NCBI GenBank assembly: GCA_950295325.1
Contig: OX485803.1
Span: forward strand, 41,989,554 to 42,053,553
From: Polytrichum commune
Taxonomy: Eukaryota > Streptophyta > Polytrichopsida > Polytrichales > Polytrichaceae
Direction: 5' to 3'
Length of the DNA stretch: 64,000 bases
Shown: positions 35,730 through 48,239 of the stretch, piece after piece
Layout: every line of letters begins with the position of its first letter
How positions within the stretch are numbered: the first letter of the stretch is position 1
Notes under the pieces: model-generated
What the model was told of the DNA's origin: nothing
Databases searched by the model: none
Seen by the model: only the letters and a program-made list of their open reading frames with translations
Translations under genes and position numbers: made by a program

Positions 35730-38490
35730 CCAACTGTGTTAATGGGTGAACGTTGAATCGTGTACGTATGTTGAGCCCATACCTAGTCCAATTTCGTTGG
35801 AATGCGTGTCTTGTTAGTGTTCATTCTTGAATGCAAGCCTTCACGGTCGCCTTTCATATATGAGTTTACAATTAAGAAGAGTGGCCACGTGAGCATCACA
35901 TGTCTTAGTTTGATTAGTATTTCTATCGTGTTAGCTTAAGGACACTTAACACATGTTTGTCGGGTCAGTCTATGAAAGGGAAAGGTGACAAGGGGAGGAC
36001 ATCATTCTCTAACTTCCAAACCCAACCTCTCACATCCCCCATGGGATGTACTCTTCATACCACATACAAACTAACATGAGTGTAAGAAGGGGTGTTATTT
36101 GAGCCGTTGGCATATATTGTATAGTACATGAGAGGTATTCTTATTCTCTAGTGTGTACATTTAAAAAGGCTATTAGCAAATTTGAAGTAAAGGTAGATGT
36201 ACAAAAAGGGGACCATGAGGCCAGAGGAATAACTTGACAATAGAAGTGTTGGTTTCATCCAATACATGCTTTCATCCATTGTTGTCATATGGCAATAGTC
36301 CTCACCGACTACCCTCGTGCATTTTTGTTAGGGTTTACATTTGGGATCTAGGTTCTTACCCATGAGGCTCTTCAAATGCTCATGGGCTCCCTTGAGATTT
36401 TCTCAACATTTCAAGGCTAAGTTATTGTACTGCAATCTTTGTTTGTTTCATGCAATTTCTAAGTCACATGCTACAGATGAAAAAAATGTTCAATGACTTT
36501 CTCATTGAGAAGTGAAAGTAGATTTTGTATGTAATAAAGGCCTATATGGTTCATGAATTATATTTTTTATATTTGGTGGAGGCATATATCACATTAGATT
36601 AAAAAGCTTAGTATAAGTATATGAGTCTATTTTTAGCATGCCATTAGTATATATACATATTCTATTCTCTACAAACATCTCATATACAAGGGGCCTAAAG
36701 TCATAGCGACCCTCACACGTCATCAAGTTTCCAATGGATTTGTCTGTCATCTAGCTCAATGAGGTAAATTCATGAACATCAATTCATGAGATTGTCCACA
36801 TGACTAGGTACATGACTTCAATAGTGCGAGTAAAAACCATATTTTGTGGAAGAGGCTTGACCCCCCCCCCCCCCCCCTCCTTTTAACCAACATGACCAAA
36901 TTTCATGGAAAACCATAAATTTTATAGATACTAGGATTTGGTGTTACTTTTTTTGGGGGAACTAATATGGTTATGTGGCCATTGTTGAGGTTACTAATTG
37001 TGATTTATTGGTTATCCTAAGCGGGGGTTAAACAAGCACCTTTAGCTTTGCACTCATGATTTGTAATGGTACCTCACAATTACCAAAGTTTGTTTGTTGT
37101 CAAAGAATAAGCATGTTCTTATCCCATCATAGAAACATAAATAAAGTCAATTTGATATTGGTATTGTCATTGTATAACAAGCTTTGGTTCGGGGATTCAA
37201 TGGTGTAATGTTAAGAGGATTAAGAATATGCTTAAATCTTGAAGATCATATAAAAATCTTATGCATTGGTATGGTCATCTAAGCCACCCACCCCCCCCCC
37301 CCATCCCACCCCACAAATTGTAAGGATTGTTGAACCTAGAATGATCAACAAATTTTGAGCACGTGAACCAAAAATTTACACACATGCAATTTTGGTGTCC
37401 ATTCTTAGATTTGTATATGACCAAACATCACTCAAATATAAATGTGCATTTATGACAAATGACCAAATTACACCCGTTTACCTTGACTAAGTTGTTTCTA
37501 TATATTGTTTTGATGTACTCAAAGTGTTGGTCTACATTACGTACCTAGTATTATGAAGTGCAAGGAAAGAAATGCAACACCCACATCAATTCCATAACTA
37601 TCGTTATGTTCCATTTGCATTTGTTGATATATTCAAAGCATAATTATCTAGGGAGAGTTTGAATTCCTTTATTTTGACTTTCTATGCACCAAGTGACACT
37701 CTAAAAATTGGCACACATTTGCACATTAGGATGGTGGGTAGGAGAGTGGTATCCTCATATTCACACCAAAAACCACCAACCAAGGAGTGGTATACTAAGA
37801 TCAATGTTGGTATCCACGGTGGTATATTATAGGTTATGTGAATCCAACTCAAAAATTAATCAACACCATATTTCATGATGGTGGCAACAAAGGAGATTTC
37901 TTTCTTTCTTTCTTCCATTTCCTAAGTTATGTGAAAAGGCGAGTATGTACATAAAAGTTGGCGGGAGAGGAAGTGTTGAATTCAAACATTTGGGATGCAC
38001 CCAAGGCCCCTTGCATCGATACATAGGAAGATTTCTAAATTGTCAAAATAATACTTATCATTGTTCCACCATATTAGGGGTATGAAATGAAGGATTTCGC
38101 ATCCATTTATTTTGCAAAACCCACAACATTGTTGCAAAACAAGGGAGATTCCATAAGGATGTTCCTCTATTTTTTTTAAGTGTGCATCAACCACTCATAT
38201 TCACGCTATGAGCTTGAAAGCTTCCAAAGTGCATATGCTTTGTAACATTCATATCATGCTCAAATTTTAATTAGATGAGAAATCTATATCACTTGTCTTC
38301 CCAAGAACTTGCCAACAAGTTATTGCCTACTCGTAGCACCATAGCTGGTTCGTGCACCTCAAAATGAATATTTGTTTATTTTTTGAAAAATAAGGTTCGT
38401 CAACAAAAAATATAATTTATGCAATCTCGTCAATCCTATGATTTTAAAAAGATTAATTCATTTTTTCGTTAAGGTCCAGTAGTTGTGCAA
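35730..38490. other. Intergenic DNA
   Basis: AT-rich with long cytosine runs: C17 at 36861-36877 and C12 at 37291-37302. No gene or delimitable element is supported. Confidence 0.4.
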
Positions 38491-38655
38491 GTAGGTTGTT
38501 GTTTTTCTCATTCATTTGTGGCAGCTTCTTGGCCTTAGACCTAAGTATCCACCTTAACTTTACTCAGTGCGGCTCTTGTTCGTCTATGCACAATGTATGT
38601 GTTAGGTCTTTTGTATGTATTTGCACTTTGATATGTGTGATAAGAGTGTTAGAAA

Positions 38656-40152
38656 TGGCACCAAAACAACGACGGGTTGATTTTTCTTTTATCCCTATTA
38701 GCAAGGAAGAGAGGGAGATGGATATAGAGAGAGAATTTGCCGCTTTGAGTGAGAGATTGCGAGGAGCAATCAAGGCCCAAAAAAAAGATATTCAATCGGC
38801 CAGTAAGGAGACCAAGGAAGAAGAGACAAGCAATGCTAATGAAGCCAAAGGTTGAGAGGATGAAGCCAATTATCAAACTAAAGAAGGTCAAAGGTTCATA
38901 CACCAATTGGTTCACTCCTACTCTCTGGCCTCCTATTTACAAGGCTGTAAAACAACATCGCAATATCACAAAGGCATGGAGTTTTCTTAGGTCAGCTTAT
39001 AGAAAACTAGGAGATATTTCTTGTGTCTATGACAATTTATCTAAGAGCTCTATGCGGGAATGGTTTCATCCGAATGAATATTTGAAGGAGACCTATAAAC
39101 GGTGTGTCAATTTTGGCACATACTTTGCCAAAACTGCATAACGTAGCCCAATCTTGGAATCTAATCCAATTATGAAGGATGAGATTTGTGCCATTCTTAG
39201 GAATCAAAGAAAAGCATGCCAACCTTTAATATGCAGTTTGCATTCAACCACTTATAAAGGCCATAATCCAAGAGAAAGCTCCAGAACTCTTAGAAGGCAT
39301 GCACAAGACCTCTTTTACTGTTTCGTATGTTTGGACTAAGAATTTTGTGAAGAGTGAATTGAATTGGAATTACCGAACAGCAACTAGTGCAGCAGGAAAA
39401 CTACCAAAAGATTATGAGGACCAAGGAAAGACTATGGCTCAAAGATGTGCATACTTGGTAAGTGTTCACAACATTCCTTTGGAATTAGTTGTCAACACTA
39501 ACCAAACCGGGATACATCTTGTTCTTACATGTGGCAGTAGAACATGAGAAACGAAGGGTGCTAAGCATATTAGAATACATGGACAAGACGACAAACGACA
39601 AATTACTGTGGCAGTATCTTCTGCAGCCAGTGGAAAATGCCTCCCTTTTCAGGCAATTTTTCAAGGGATAACTAACAAAAGTCTACGGAATTTAGAAGGG
39701 GGGATGTGTGATTATGAACATGCAAGATGAAATTTGACTTTCAGCCATAACCATTGGTCTACTTTGGACACATGCAAAGAGTTCATGGAGAAGATATTGG
39801 TATTGTATAAAGACTCACAAGTGGAACTATTGAACCTTCCAGCAATGCAAGAGATGATTTGGCTCATCGATTGCTGAAGTGTTCACATCAGCAAGGAATT
39901 TCGGGAGTGGATGAAGAATCATCATCCCAAAATTCACATTCTTTATATTCCAACAAATTGCACAAGTATCTATCAACCTGCAAATGTTATTATTCAACAA
40001 CCATTCAAACATGCATTTCGACAAGTATTTAACAAGTATACTATGGAGGCTATAACAAAGCAACTGAAGGCAGGTGAGGACATTTTGAAGCCGACATTGA
40101 TTTGGATACTAAGATATTTAATGGATGCCAAATGCATCAATTTTTATGCATA
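38656..40152 (+). pseudogene. pogo/Tigger-like (DDE_1) transposase remnant
   Basis: Pieces in three reading frames line up in order. An N-terminal basic/acidic segment (MAPKQRRVDFSF..., 38656-38853) comes first. A DNA-binding-like part (38850-39140, ..TPTLWPPIYKAVKQHRNITK) ends at TAA. Then follow 39154-39339, 39299-39547 with VVNTNQTGIHLV, 39489-39671, and 39911-40153 with YIPTNCTSIYQPANVIIQQPFKH. The last two motifs correspond to the conserved DxxxTG and 'N-T-T/C-S-x-x-Q-P-x-D' blocks of DDE_1 transposases. In both, the expected catalytic Asp is Asn. With several frameshifts and stops the gene is dead. Terminal repeats were not found. This superfamily is uncommon in flowering plants. Confidence 0.75.
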
Positions 40153-40317
40153 ATGTTTTGTTTGTGGGATGCAAACATCCAACGGGTTTGAATTTTCAAC
40201 TTTGAAATTCACAATGCATTGAGATTCTAGAAGGGGTCAAATTTCATTGACCCATGTGATGGGCGCCAAGTCTCATATTGCACTTGAATTTTATCTTTGG
40301 AGCATGAGTTTGATGTG

Positions 40318-40650
40318 AATTAGACAACCCATGAAGGAATTATACATATGAGTTTGACAGCTCCCAATCAAAGACCTTTTGCATTGGAATTAGACACTTT
40401 CCTTTGGAAGATCTTTATGTTGCAGTTAGACAACTCCAACCATAAGATATGAATCGGGGTTAGACAACTTCCAATGGATGGATGTTATTTATGGGAGCTA
40501 AATAACTCTCAATGAATAGTTGAATCTTGTTGGAATTAGACAGTTCCAACTAGAACATTAGATAATTCCAACTGAAAGAATAGATGAATGCATCAAGTTG
40601 GAATCATGCAGTTCCAACCATTGGATTGTGATTGAGCCAAAATATAGAAG
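40318..40650 (-). repeat. Second hairpin array, inverted relative to 25078-25549
   Basis: Read on the minus strand, the order of features matches the first array. It has 'catagctctatct', a (TT)CTA-loop hairpin region, then about nine inverted repeats around GTCT. Clear examples are GTTGGAATTAGACAGTTCCAAC at 40529-40550 (plus strand given, read in two halves) and stems GGAA/TTCC, GAGAG/CTCCC and AGTT/AACT. Several units are decayed (e.g. GTCT replaced by ATCT or TTTA). Homology extends ~60 bp beyond the array on one side. No ORF like 25645-26112 accompanies it. Confidence 0.6.
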
Positions 40651-40706
40651 GTTCGTAATAGAACCAAAGATAGAGCTATGAACATAAGATTTTTACCATA
40701 TGAGAA

Positions 40707-40734
40707 AGAAGAAGAAGAAGAAGAAGAAGAAGAA
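40707..40734. repeat. (AGA)n microsatellite
   Basis: Nine uninterrupted trinucleotide units next to the second hairpin array. Confidence 0.95.
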
Positions 40735-40861
40735 ATGTGACACCGCATTTATATTAGGAGAACATCCAAAGTAGGGTTATTATGTGTGTTATCACTTGGT
40801 CATTAGCGTGCACAAGACACATATGAATAGGGATATCGTTATGCAAAGGACTAAAGACTAA

Positions 40862-41200
40862 GAGCAAGCCCATTCACCCCACATCTTCATATGCATTTGC
40901 ACTTTACATCCGCAAATGTAGATGCATGGGAGTGAATTTAGCCATGCACGCATGGATAGCCCATCCTGGGATGAAATGTAAATAGCAAGTTGGAGAACTC
41001 CTTGCATCTTGGATTTGGGCAAACCAACCCATACACTCGTTCCTTGTTGGATGCCTAAACCCTTGCCTCCAAGTAACCAATGTACATGTTGGTTCGCCCC
41101 AGCCCTGCATCTTGCATGATATGCATGGAGCCTTATTGCACAAAGGACAGAGCCAATTCCCATGCGAAAGTGACATTGGGTAATTACACTTGGGGTAAGA
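40862..41200. mobile_element. Tourist-like MITE family 4, partial copy
   Basis: Begins GAGCAAGCCCATTCACC directly after TAA and contains subterminal 'gcatttgcac' and 'gtagatgcatgg' words like the complete copy at 44708-45096. The distal end is unclear, so the right boundary is approximate. Confidence 0.4.
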
Positions 41201-41226
41201 ACTCTTGGGAAGCCAACCTCGCGCAC

Positions 41227-42340
41227 CTATGTCCGGGAATAACCAGTGGTTAGTTACAGATGAACCGGTTGAGTTTGAGAAATAACCGGTTGAAGTTCGA
41301 GACTTCAAGAGAATTACCGATCATTTTAAAAGAATCTATAGAATATACCTCATATGAATGAAAGCAAAACTGGAAGATGTCAACATGTAACCGGCTGGAT
41401 TTAGAATCACTCGGATCTTGACCGACTATGCCCAAAAACTTCCCGGGCACCATATGTATGATCAGTGATTGGGGAGATTTTTGGGCATAGTCGGTTGAGA
41501 TCCTAGTGTTTGCAAGTCTAACCGGTTACATGTTGACATCCTCCAGTTTTCCTTTATTAAGTTGGGGTATGTTCTATAAATTCCTCTAAAATGATTGGTA
41601 ATTATCCTGCAATCTTGAACTTCAACCGGTTATTTCTCAAACTCAACCAATTCATTTGTAACTAAATGCCGGTTCTCCCCGATCATTGTGTATGATGCAA
41701 ATTCTTGCTGCAATTTATTGCATCTCCTTGTTTCCGGAGAAGTTGACTTTAATGGATCGGTGTCCTGGGAGATTTTTGGGCATAATCGGTTACATGTTGA
41801 TATCCTTTGGTTTTTCTATATTAATTTGAGATATATTCCATAAATTCCTCTAAAGTGATCGGTAAGTCTCTTGAAGTCTTGAACTTCAACCGGTTATTTC
41901 TCAATCTCGACCGGTTCATTTGTAAATAAATGTCGGTTCTCCCCGATCATTCTTTCCAACATCAACCGGTTACATGTTGATATCTTCTAGTTTTTCTTTA
42001 TAAGAAAAAAATAATATTTTGTCAATTCCTCGATATTAATCCGTAATTTTCACAAAGTTTTTGATTTGAACTGGTTGTTTCAAAAACTCGACAACTTTGA
42101 TCCATGTATACATATGTATGGGAGAGAACTGGCATCTAGTTATAGATGAAATGTTCAACATGAGAACAACCGGTTGAAGTTCAAGACTTCATGAAAATCA
42201 CTCATCATTTAAGAGGAATATGTGAAATTTACCTCACATTAATAAAGATAAATTGGAAAGACATCAATATGTAACTGGTTGGACTTGGAAACATTAGGAT
42301 CTTGATTGATTACGTCATTGGTGGGGGCACTTGGTGTATT
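41227..42340. repeat. Cluster of five ACCGGTT-family elements (~230 bp each)
   Basis: Five copies sit side by side: ~41227-41453 (reverse), 41461-41695 (forward), 41755-41963 (forward), ~41955-42115 (forward, partial) and 42118-42340 (reverse). Shared order in forward sense: GGGAGATTTTTGGGCATA, 'tccaaccggttacatgttgac', 'attcctctaaaatgatcggtaa', 'cttcaaccggttatttctc', 'aaccggttcatttgtaac' and 'ggttctccccgatcatt'. The ends read roughly CAGTGTCCAGGGAGA and the complement of ATTCCCGGACAT, short imperfect inverted repeats reminiscent of hAT MITEs. Single copies occur at 16001-16203, 48815-49060, 60620-60830 and 62570-62795. Confidence 0.65.
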
Positions 42341-43349
42341 TTACAAACGACGTGCGGCATAATCTAGGGAAGATTAAATTCATTTGAAATACAAATTATC
42401 AAGTATTTCCAAATAATAAATGGTCACCTAAAAATAGACACCCCCATTACAGGTAAAGTACATAGCTATAATATATGGGCCATTACTTTTAGTAAAATCG
42501 ATATAGGATTTGAATTTTAGGACTTTAGGGTTCATGTTTGGTATGATTTGTTTGTAAGCATGTTGCATGTTGGATGAATGAAAAACATGTTTGACATACA
42601 TGGAAAAATATGTTGTTCTGTTCTGAAATATAATCTTTAAGCACATTGTCAAGTTTTCTGCACTGGCTTGTATGGAATGTGTGTGGAGTAGTTGTATGTA
42701 TGGACATGGATATCATGTTTTATTTCTTTAAAACAATGTAGACTACAATCAAATGCATTGGCATGCGGAATATAAGTAATGACAAGGTGCATACAAATAA
42801 GTCATTTCAAAGAATCACATAATCATTGGAAACTTTTAATTCATGTCTTAGAAATAAATAGATCCCCAACAAATATCCCTTCATCGCACGTGGTGCACAA
42901 AAACCCTTTAGAGTGCCCCGGCTGTGGATTATGCTAAAAAATCTCCCCAACCATTGATCCATGTCTACGTATATATGGTAGATGCAATGAGTCTAGCAAT
43001 ATGTAAATTTCTAGGTAGAAATACAAGAGTTAGTTTTGAAGGCAACATACTAATTCTCCCTTTGTCTTTGAAAACCCACCATGGGGGGGAAAAGAAATAA
43101 AAAAATCCTTGGAAAAACATAATCTGCGAGATTTACATTATTTTCTATCCCTAAACCAACTCAGTCGTAGTGATTAGTCAAGTTTCTCTTATGCAGATGC
43201 AGGATGATTGGCAAGTCAACATGCATGTGCATCTGCATCCTAGATGGAGGTTATTTTTCCATTCCTTTTGTGCAAATCCATATGCATGATCATTGGCCTT
43301 GCTTAAGGGTTTGTTCTATTCAAAATATATTGAGAAACAAAAGCATAAT
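42341..43349. other. Intergenic DNA
   Basis: No gene supported. A degenerate family-4-like piece ('gcagatgcaggatg ... tgcatgtgcatctgcatcc') lies near 43190-43310. Confidence 0.35.
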
Positions 43350-43760
43350 GTTGATGTCACCTTGGGACCACCATAACATTATTAAGCCTTGTGGGTCGGT
43401 TCCACAACCCTAGAATATTTCAATCATATTCCACGCCCCCCCCGGGACAAAAGAATATATGTTATTACCCATACATTTAGGATGAACTTGAAACATTGGG
43501 CGGAGTTATACTCCCAACACTATCCACATGAATCATTGTTCATCCCACGATTATTCCCTGGAATTACTATTCCTAACAACACTATCATTGAAAATACAAC
43601 CACTGTTCACAATATTCTTACTGTTCATATTGGCACTATTTCAATATTCGTATCGGCGCCAGTTTCTTCCTGCTTTCTACGTTTCTTCCCATGAAAATTA
43701 AATAATGGAGGCCATGTTAGATGCTAAACATGCAACCATGCAATAGAACAATGTCACGAC
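43350..43760. repeat. Dispersed 'attcac' repeat, copy 1
   Basis: A ~400-bp segment with many short ACTATTCA/CACTATT words, 'ggaaacgtggcg'-type text and an end '..gcaaccatgcaatagaacaatg'. Related copies lie at 47600-47990 and 48240-48700, with a fragment at 58150-58300. Non-coding; class unknown. Confidence 0.55.
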
Positions 43761-43971
43761 CGTCGATCTAAACAAGTATTTTATTCTTTTAATAAATTAA
43801 TAACTAAATTAAGCTTGCGTTCTCCTTTACAAAACCCGTACGGCCACGTGGGAAGGGACGGAATGCCTATACAAACTTATTGGTCATGGAGAATGGTTGT
43901 GCCATAAATTGTCAATGACGTAAGGACTTAGGGTTCCACTTCCACTTCTTCACAAAGATGCACCCTACTAA

Positions 43972-44472
43972 GGGCCACTTCACACATGAACCAAGAGCCG
44001 TGACCACGAAATTGTAAGAGCCCACAAGGAAGTGTCCGAAGGCCGTCCCAACACACCTCCCAAATCACGTAGTGTGGTCACGGACCCTCAAGTGCAGTGT
44101 GAAGTCCCATGTGACCGGACCCTCAACCACATACCATTTCAATGGATTTTTATTCACGTGGGCTTCTCATGGATGATATAATAGAATAAATCAACGGTTA
44201 CAAGCACTCGAAGTGCCATGGTCTCCCAGTTTTGCGATAAGCCTACTTCCAAGAGGTGGTTTTTGAAAACAATCCAAGTGACCATAAAACATGATCCATT
44301 CGATGCCATGGGGGAATCCATGTAGACTTTACATCCATCTTGCATTCATTCTCCATTGGTCTGTCAAGCGTAGTGTGAAGTAGTGAACTCGGACCGGCTC
44401 CGCCTATTCCACCAATGAGAGTGCTTGAATTGTAATGGTCACGGGCTCTCAGCCTCATGTGTGAAGGGGCCC
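43972..44472 (-). mobile_element. Tourist-like MITE family 2, full-length copy
   Basis: A 501-bp element starting GGGCCACTTCACACATGAA after TAA and ending TGTGAAGGGGCCC. The copy at 56849-57359 is the same element in the opposite orientation. The right flank (TCA then TAA) is slightly degraded. The terminal word GGGCCRCTTCACAC is shared with family 1, so the two families probably use the same transposase. Non-coding. Confidence 0.75.
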
Positions 44473-44707
44473 TCATAAGGACAACGCACTATTAATGCAT
44501 GCAATGACATGTCCTGAGGCATGGCCCAATAATAGTAAACCCCAAACTAGATCACGGAACTGGCCTCTGGTGCCAAGCGGCCCTCTCTCTAGGGTACGTG
44601 TTCAAGGCCCTCAGTTGTGCTTCCGCCACCTGTACGTATGACATCAACGCGAGGGGTGGAGAAATGCGTACAGCTGGCAATCACTTTCACTCCAACTGTT
44701 ATGGTAA

Positions 44708-45096
44708 GGGCAAGCCTAGTGACCCTGCACCTGCATCTGCATTTGCGCTTTCTCATCCGCAATGCGGATGCAGATGCAGGATACTGGCCCAGTCATCTTG
44801 CTATACTCTAAAATTGGATGTAAAATGATACAAGAAGTGGAAAACTCCCTGCATTTCGGAAAGATATGTAGGGAATCTGCTATCAGCTGAGGACAAACAA
44901 CTTCATGGCGGCTTTTAACTAAAGACAACTCAATATGGTAGGGCTGCAAAAAAACTACAAATCATTTTAGAGGAAATTCTGAGGTAGTAAGGTAGAATGA
45001 GTGGCAGTTTTGCCTGGGTCTGCATCTACATTCAGGGTGGAGGATATTTTACATTCCCGGATGCAGTTGCAGATCCAGGAATGATTGGGCTTGCTC
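44708..45096. mobile_element. Tourist-like MITE family 4, full-length copy
   Basis: A 389-bp element flanked by TAA on both sides (44705-44707 and 45097-45099). Its short terminal repeats are GGGCAAGCC and, on the other strand, GAGCAAGCCCA. Next to each end are imperfect TGCATCTGCA words. TSD and TIR fit PIF/Harbinger. A partial copy is at 40862. Confidence 0.65.
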
Positions 45097-45114
45097 TAAC
45101 ACAGGCCCACCACA

Positions 45115-45425
45115 TTGCTCAAAAATAAATAAATAACCAACGTCGAGCAATCCAATGTGAATTTGAGCTTGATGGTCCTACCTTGCGCAAGAGTGTTCTT
45201 GGTGAAAGGTGGGGTTTACTGTCTGCCTTGCCATGGGGAGGCTTTTGGCTTCCAACTTAGTTAGTTAGTTAGTTAATTGTGTTTTTAAAAAAAAAATGTT
45301 TGGTTAGGTTAAGACAAGATTTCATAGCGGGAATCGAACTGCCAACCACGCCATTCAGAATTGGGTACCTCTCCACTATCACTCAATAGTTTAGGGTCAT
45401 CTTGAACCTCTTGCTCAAAGATGTA
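45115..45425 (-). mobile_element. tRNA-derived SINE, copy C
   Basis: On the minus strand it shows an A-box-like GATAGTGGAGAGGTACC. Some 35-40 bases later comes a B box, GCAGTTCGATTCCCGC. The shared body follows, ending in a TTATTTATTTATT tail. Among the four copies this one shows the promoter boxes and the tail best. No target duplication was identified. Confidence 0.65.
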
Positions 45426-45559
45426 TGTGGAGTAATTGTTCCTTCGTTTGTGATTAGGTTTCCTAACACCTTACTGTGAATATCGGGTAATAGTAAAAAA
45501 ACATTAACCCCTATAGGTTAGTTGTTGATTCATCTTAATTCTAGTTTGCTACATTGGTT

Positions 45560-45730
45560 ATCCCATTGTGTGTGTGTTACTACTATTCAAAGTTATGCAG
45601 TGGTAAGGTTATTTAATGAGAATATAATCTTTCACCAAGTAGAATCCTTGATGTTTTATAATGTCCAAACAATTTATTGAATTGTTGTCGATAGAACTTA
45701 ATTTTTGAGTAAGATGTTTTTGCATTGCAT
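45560..45730. repeat. Dispersed repeat G, copy 2
   Basis: Matches 10560-10740 in the same orientation. Confidence 0.5.
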
Positions 45731-46805
45731 ATTTCCAAATAGGTACATGCACTAAATGGGGATAATTAGTGTAGACTAATGCAAGGTCTTTGAGCCTGGT
45801 TTTAGGGGTTAAATTTTTCTTGATATGATAACCCTGATTGTTCAATAGAAATCAACGTTTTCACCATCCCCTCTCCTGGTTTGTCCTCCCCCTTGGCATA
45901 TGTTATGAACTTTCAACCACTTTGTTTGTGTGCAATCTCTATTATGGATTATGTTTCCCAACACCTACCATTGGGATGCATATAAAGTCTGTCCATGCAT
46001 GTTTATTATTCATAACTACTAAAATAATCCAGTGTACCAATTTGGGGTCTTTGATCCAGATCAATGTTTTAATTTGGTTAAATGTAACTTTCCATTCGTA
46101 TCTATTTGTACACTTATTCATAAATGTCATCCAAAAAGTTACCATAGTAACATAGAATATCATACGACATCTAAATATCATATTTAGTGCAGTTCTCTTA
46201 GCCAAGAAATGTGAGCAAAATATAACTAACTTGAGTGGTTACTTACTCTAAGTACTGGAGCCTTAAGCGGGAGGTGCGGTTGGACCCCCATAACATCCCA
46301 TTTTAAGGGTGGGTTTATATCAAACTCCGTATCCAAAAAACTTGGGATCCAAATAGACATATTTTCCGACTAAAGATTGGACCCAAGCTTGTAGATCAAT
46401 TTCTCAAACCATAATAAGCATCTTCTCGAGTTGGGACAACCTAAATTTGGTCTTGAGACTTGAACCCTAATATAAACCAATCCTAAAGTTATGTTAGTAG
46501 GATTAATGTGCCATAGATTTAATAGTCGTCCACCGATGAATCTCCACAAGAGTTTCGGGCACAAAATAGGTTGGAAAGATGAAGGGAATGTGGAGAATAG
46601 GGTACTTGCAATCTCTTATCTTTTAGTATTCCAATGGAGGGACATGTGGAGGCAAGATGCATGTGGGAGAGTGGAAGCTAGGGTACGTAAGTAACTAGGT
46701 GTGTAAGAGCGGACCGAGCTCAACCACGTGCTAAGGTCCCTCGATTTTACAAAGATTGATTGGCACTTGAGTAATTTGTAAAGTAAAGCAGATGAAACCA
46801 TGGGT
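45731..46805. other. Intergenic DNA
   Basis: AT-rich; no gene or complete element supported. Confidence 0.4.
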
Positions 46806-46808
46806 TTA

Positions 46809-47383
46809 GGGCCGCTTCACACTATGGCTGAAGGTCGAGAGGCCATTGATTTCCACCATTCAGAGTGCAAGAAATCAAGAATTTGGTTTCTCGACCCTTT
46901 CGCACTAGAGGCCAAAGTTCAATGGCCATCGCTCTCCAGAATGCCTACGTGGCAGTACTTTTTGACCAAGGCGACGAACTCTCGAAGGAAGTTTGGGTTG
47001 GACATGAATGGAAACCCAAAAAACTATGGTCAAGAGGTTGTCGATTTTTTTTATTGGATTGGAGGGGTTGTTGGATTGGAGGGGTTGTTTTGGGCAGGGA
47101 ATGAAGTGGGAGGCTCTTTCTTCCTCTCTCTTTCTCTTGGACTTTAGGCGTGGGCTTTGGAAGCTTCACACTATGGCCGTCCAAGTCGAGAGCCCGTGGG
47201 AGTTCATGGCCAAAGGTTTGGACTTTGGGCTTGGCCTTTGGAGGCTTCACAGTATGCCCGGCCAAAGGCTCCAATTCTTATATTTTATTCGTTATTTTCA
47301 GCCCATTATTTGGACTGTCAACAAAGTTTGGCCATTCAATCCCACGACCTCTTGACTTGGACGGCCACAGTGTGAAGTGGCCC
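46809..47383. mobile_element. Tourist-like MITE, family 1, copy b
   Basis: A 575-bp element, opposite in orientation to 903-1481, flanked by TTA on both sides (46806-46808, 47384-47386). Ends GGGCCGCTTCACACTATGG and CAGTGTGAAGTGGCCC. Internal matches to copy a include 'gcagtactttttgaccaagg' and 'ctctcgaaggaagttt'. The long frames across it are not genes. Confidence 0.85.
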
Positions 47384-47599
47384 TTAGTCCCAAACCTGAA
47401 GTTTATGATAATTAACACAAAGTCTCCCAAGTTTTTTTCATGCTCAAATTGTCGTACACAACGAGTGGTGTCGGGCTATTATATAAAAATTTGATTTTTT
47501 AGCTTGTCCTACTAGGATGGGTAGGCTAAGTTAGCCTTGCATAGGCCTTGCATACCTAGGATTTAGGATAGTGGGTCCCGTGCGCATACCCTATTTTAG

Positions 47600-47990
47600 A
47601 TCCTAACAATCTCTCAAAGTTTCATAACATTATTCAACTATGCGGGATGTTCCATGACCTTAGAATATGTCAATTACATTTAGGTGGGGCCCCAAACAAA
47701 GTAAGAATATATGTTTACTATTCATACATTCAAGTTGACACTTGAAAATCACGTTGGAGTTGTACTCCTAACACTATTAACATGAAACAATGTTCAGCCT
47801 CGTATTATTCACCAAGTATACTATTCATAGCATTCTTGTTGAGATCGCCGACACTATTCACAATATTCTTACTACCCATATCAGTATTATTCGGTAATCG
47901 TATTGGTGTCAATTTCTTCTTGTTTTCTAAGTTTCATCCCAAGAATTTAAGATATTAGAGGCCCACATTAGATGCTAATTACCATAGGAT
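47600..47990. repeat. Dispersed 'attcac' repeat, copy 2
   Basis: Same order as 43350-43760: 'cataacattatt', 'ccttagaatatgtcaatta', 'tgacacttgaaaa', many CACTATTC words, 'ttctaagtttcatcccaagaa', 'agatgctaatt'. With 48240-48700 it forms a direct pair ~640 bp apart. Confidence 0.6.
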
Positions 47991-48239
47991 CTTTACCATT
48001 CATACTATTTATAGGTTTTTATTTATTATATTATATATCTATAATTTGGATATCCTAGATATCCTGTATATTTTTAGAATACAATTTCCAAACATTGTTT
48101 TTTCTTAAGGTTTGTTTAATTAGTGTTGAAGTAGCAAAAGTCCTACAATATAGAATGAAACAACACCATGCAATTGAGTAATGCTACATTGAGATGTGCA
48201 AAGAGGAGATCCCAAAACTTTCACCCAAGTTTTTAAATA

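Noticed and set aside
46865-47375. Several 70-115-codon frames
   Set aside because: They lie inside a MITE with defined ends and correspond to frames in its other copy only through shared repeat DNA.
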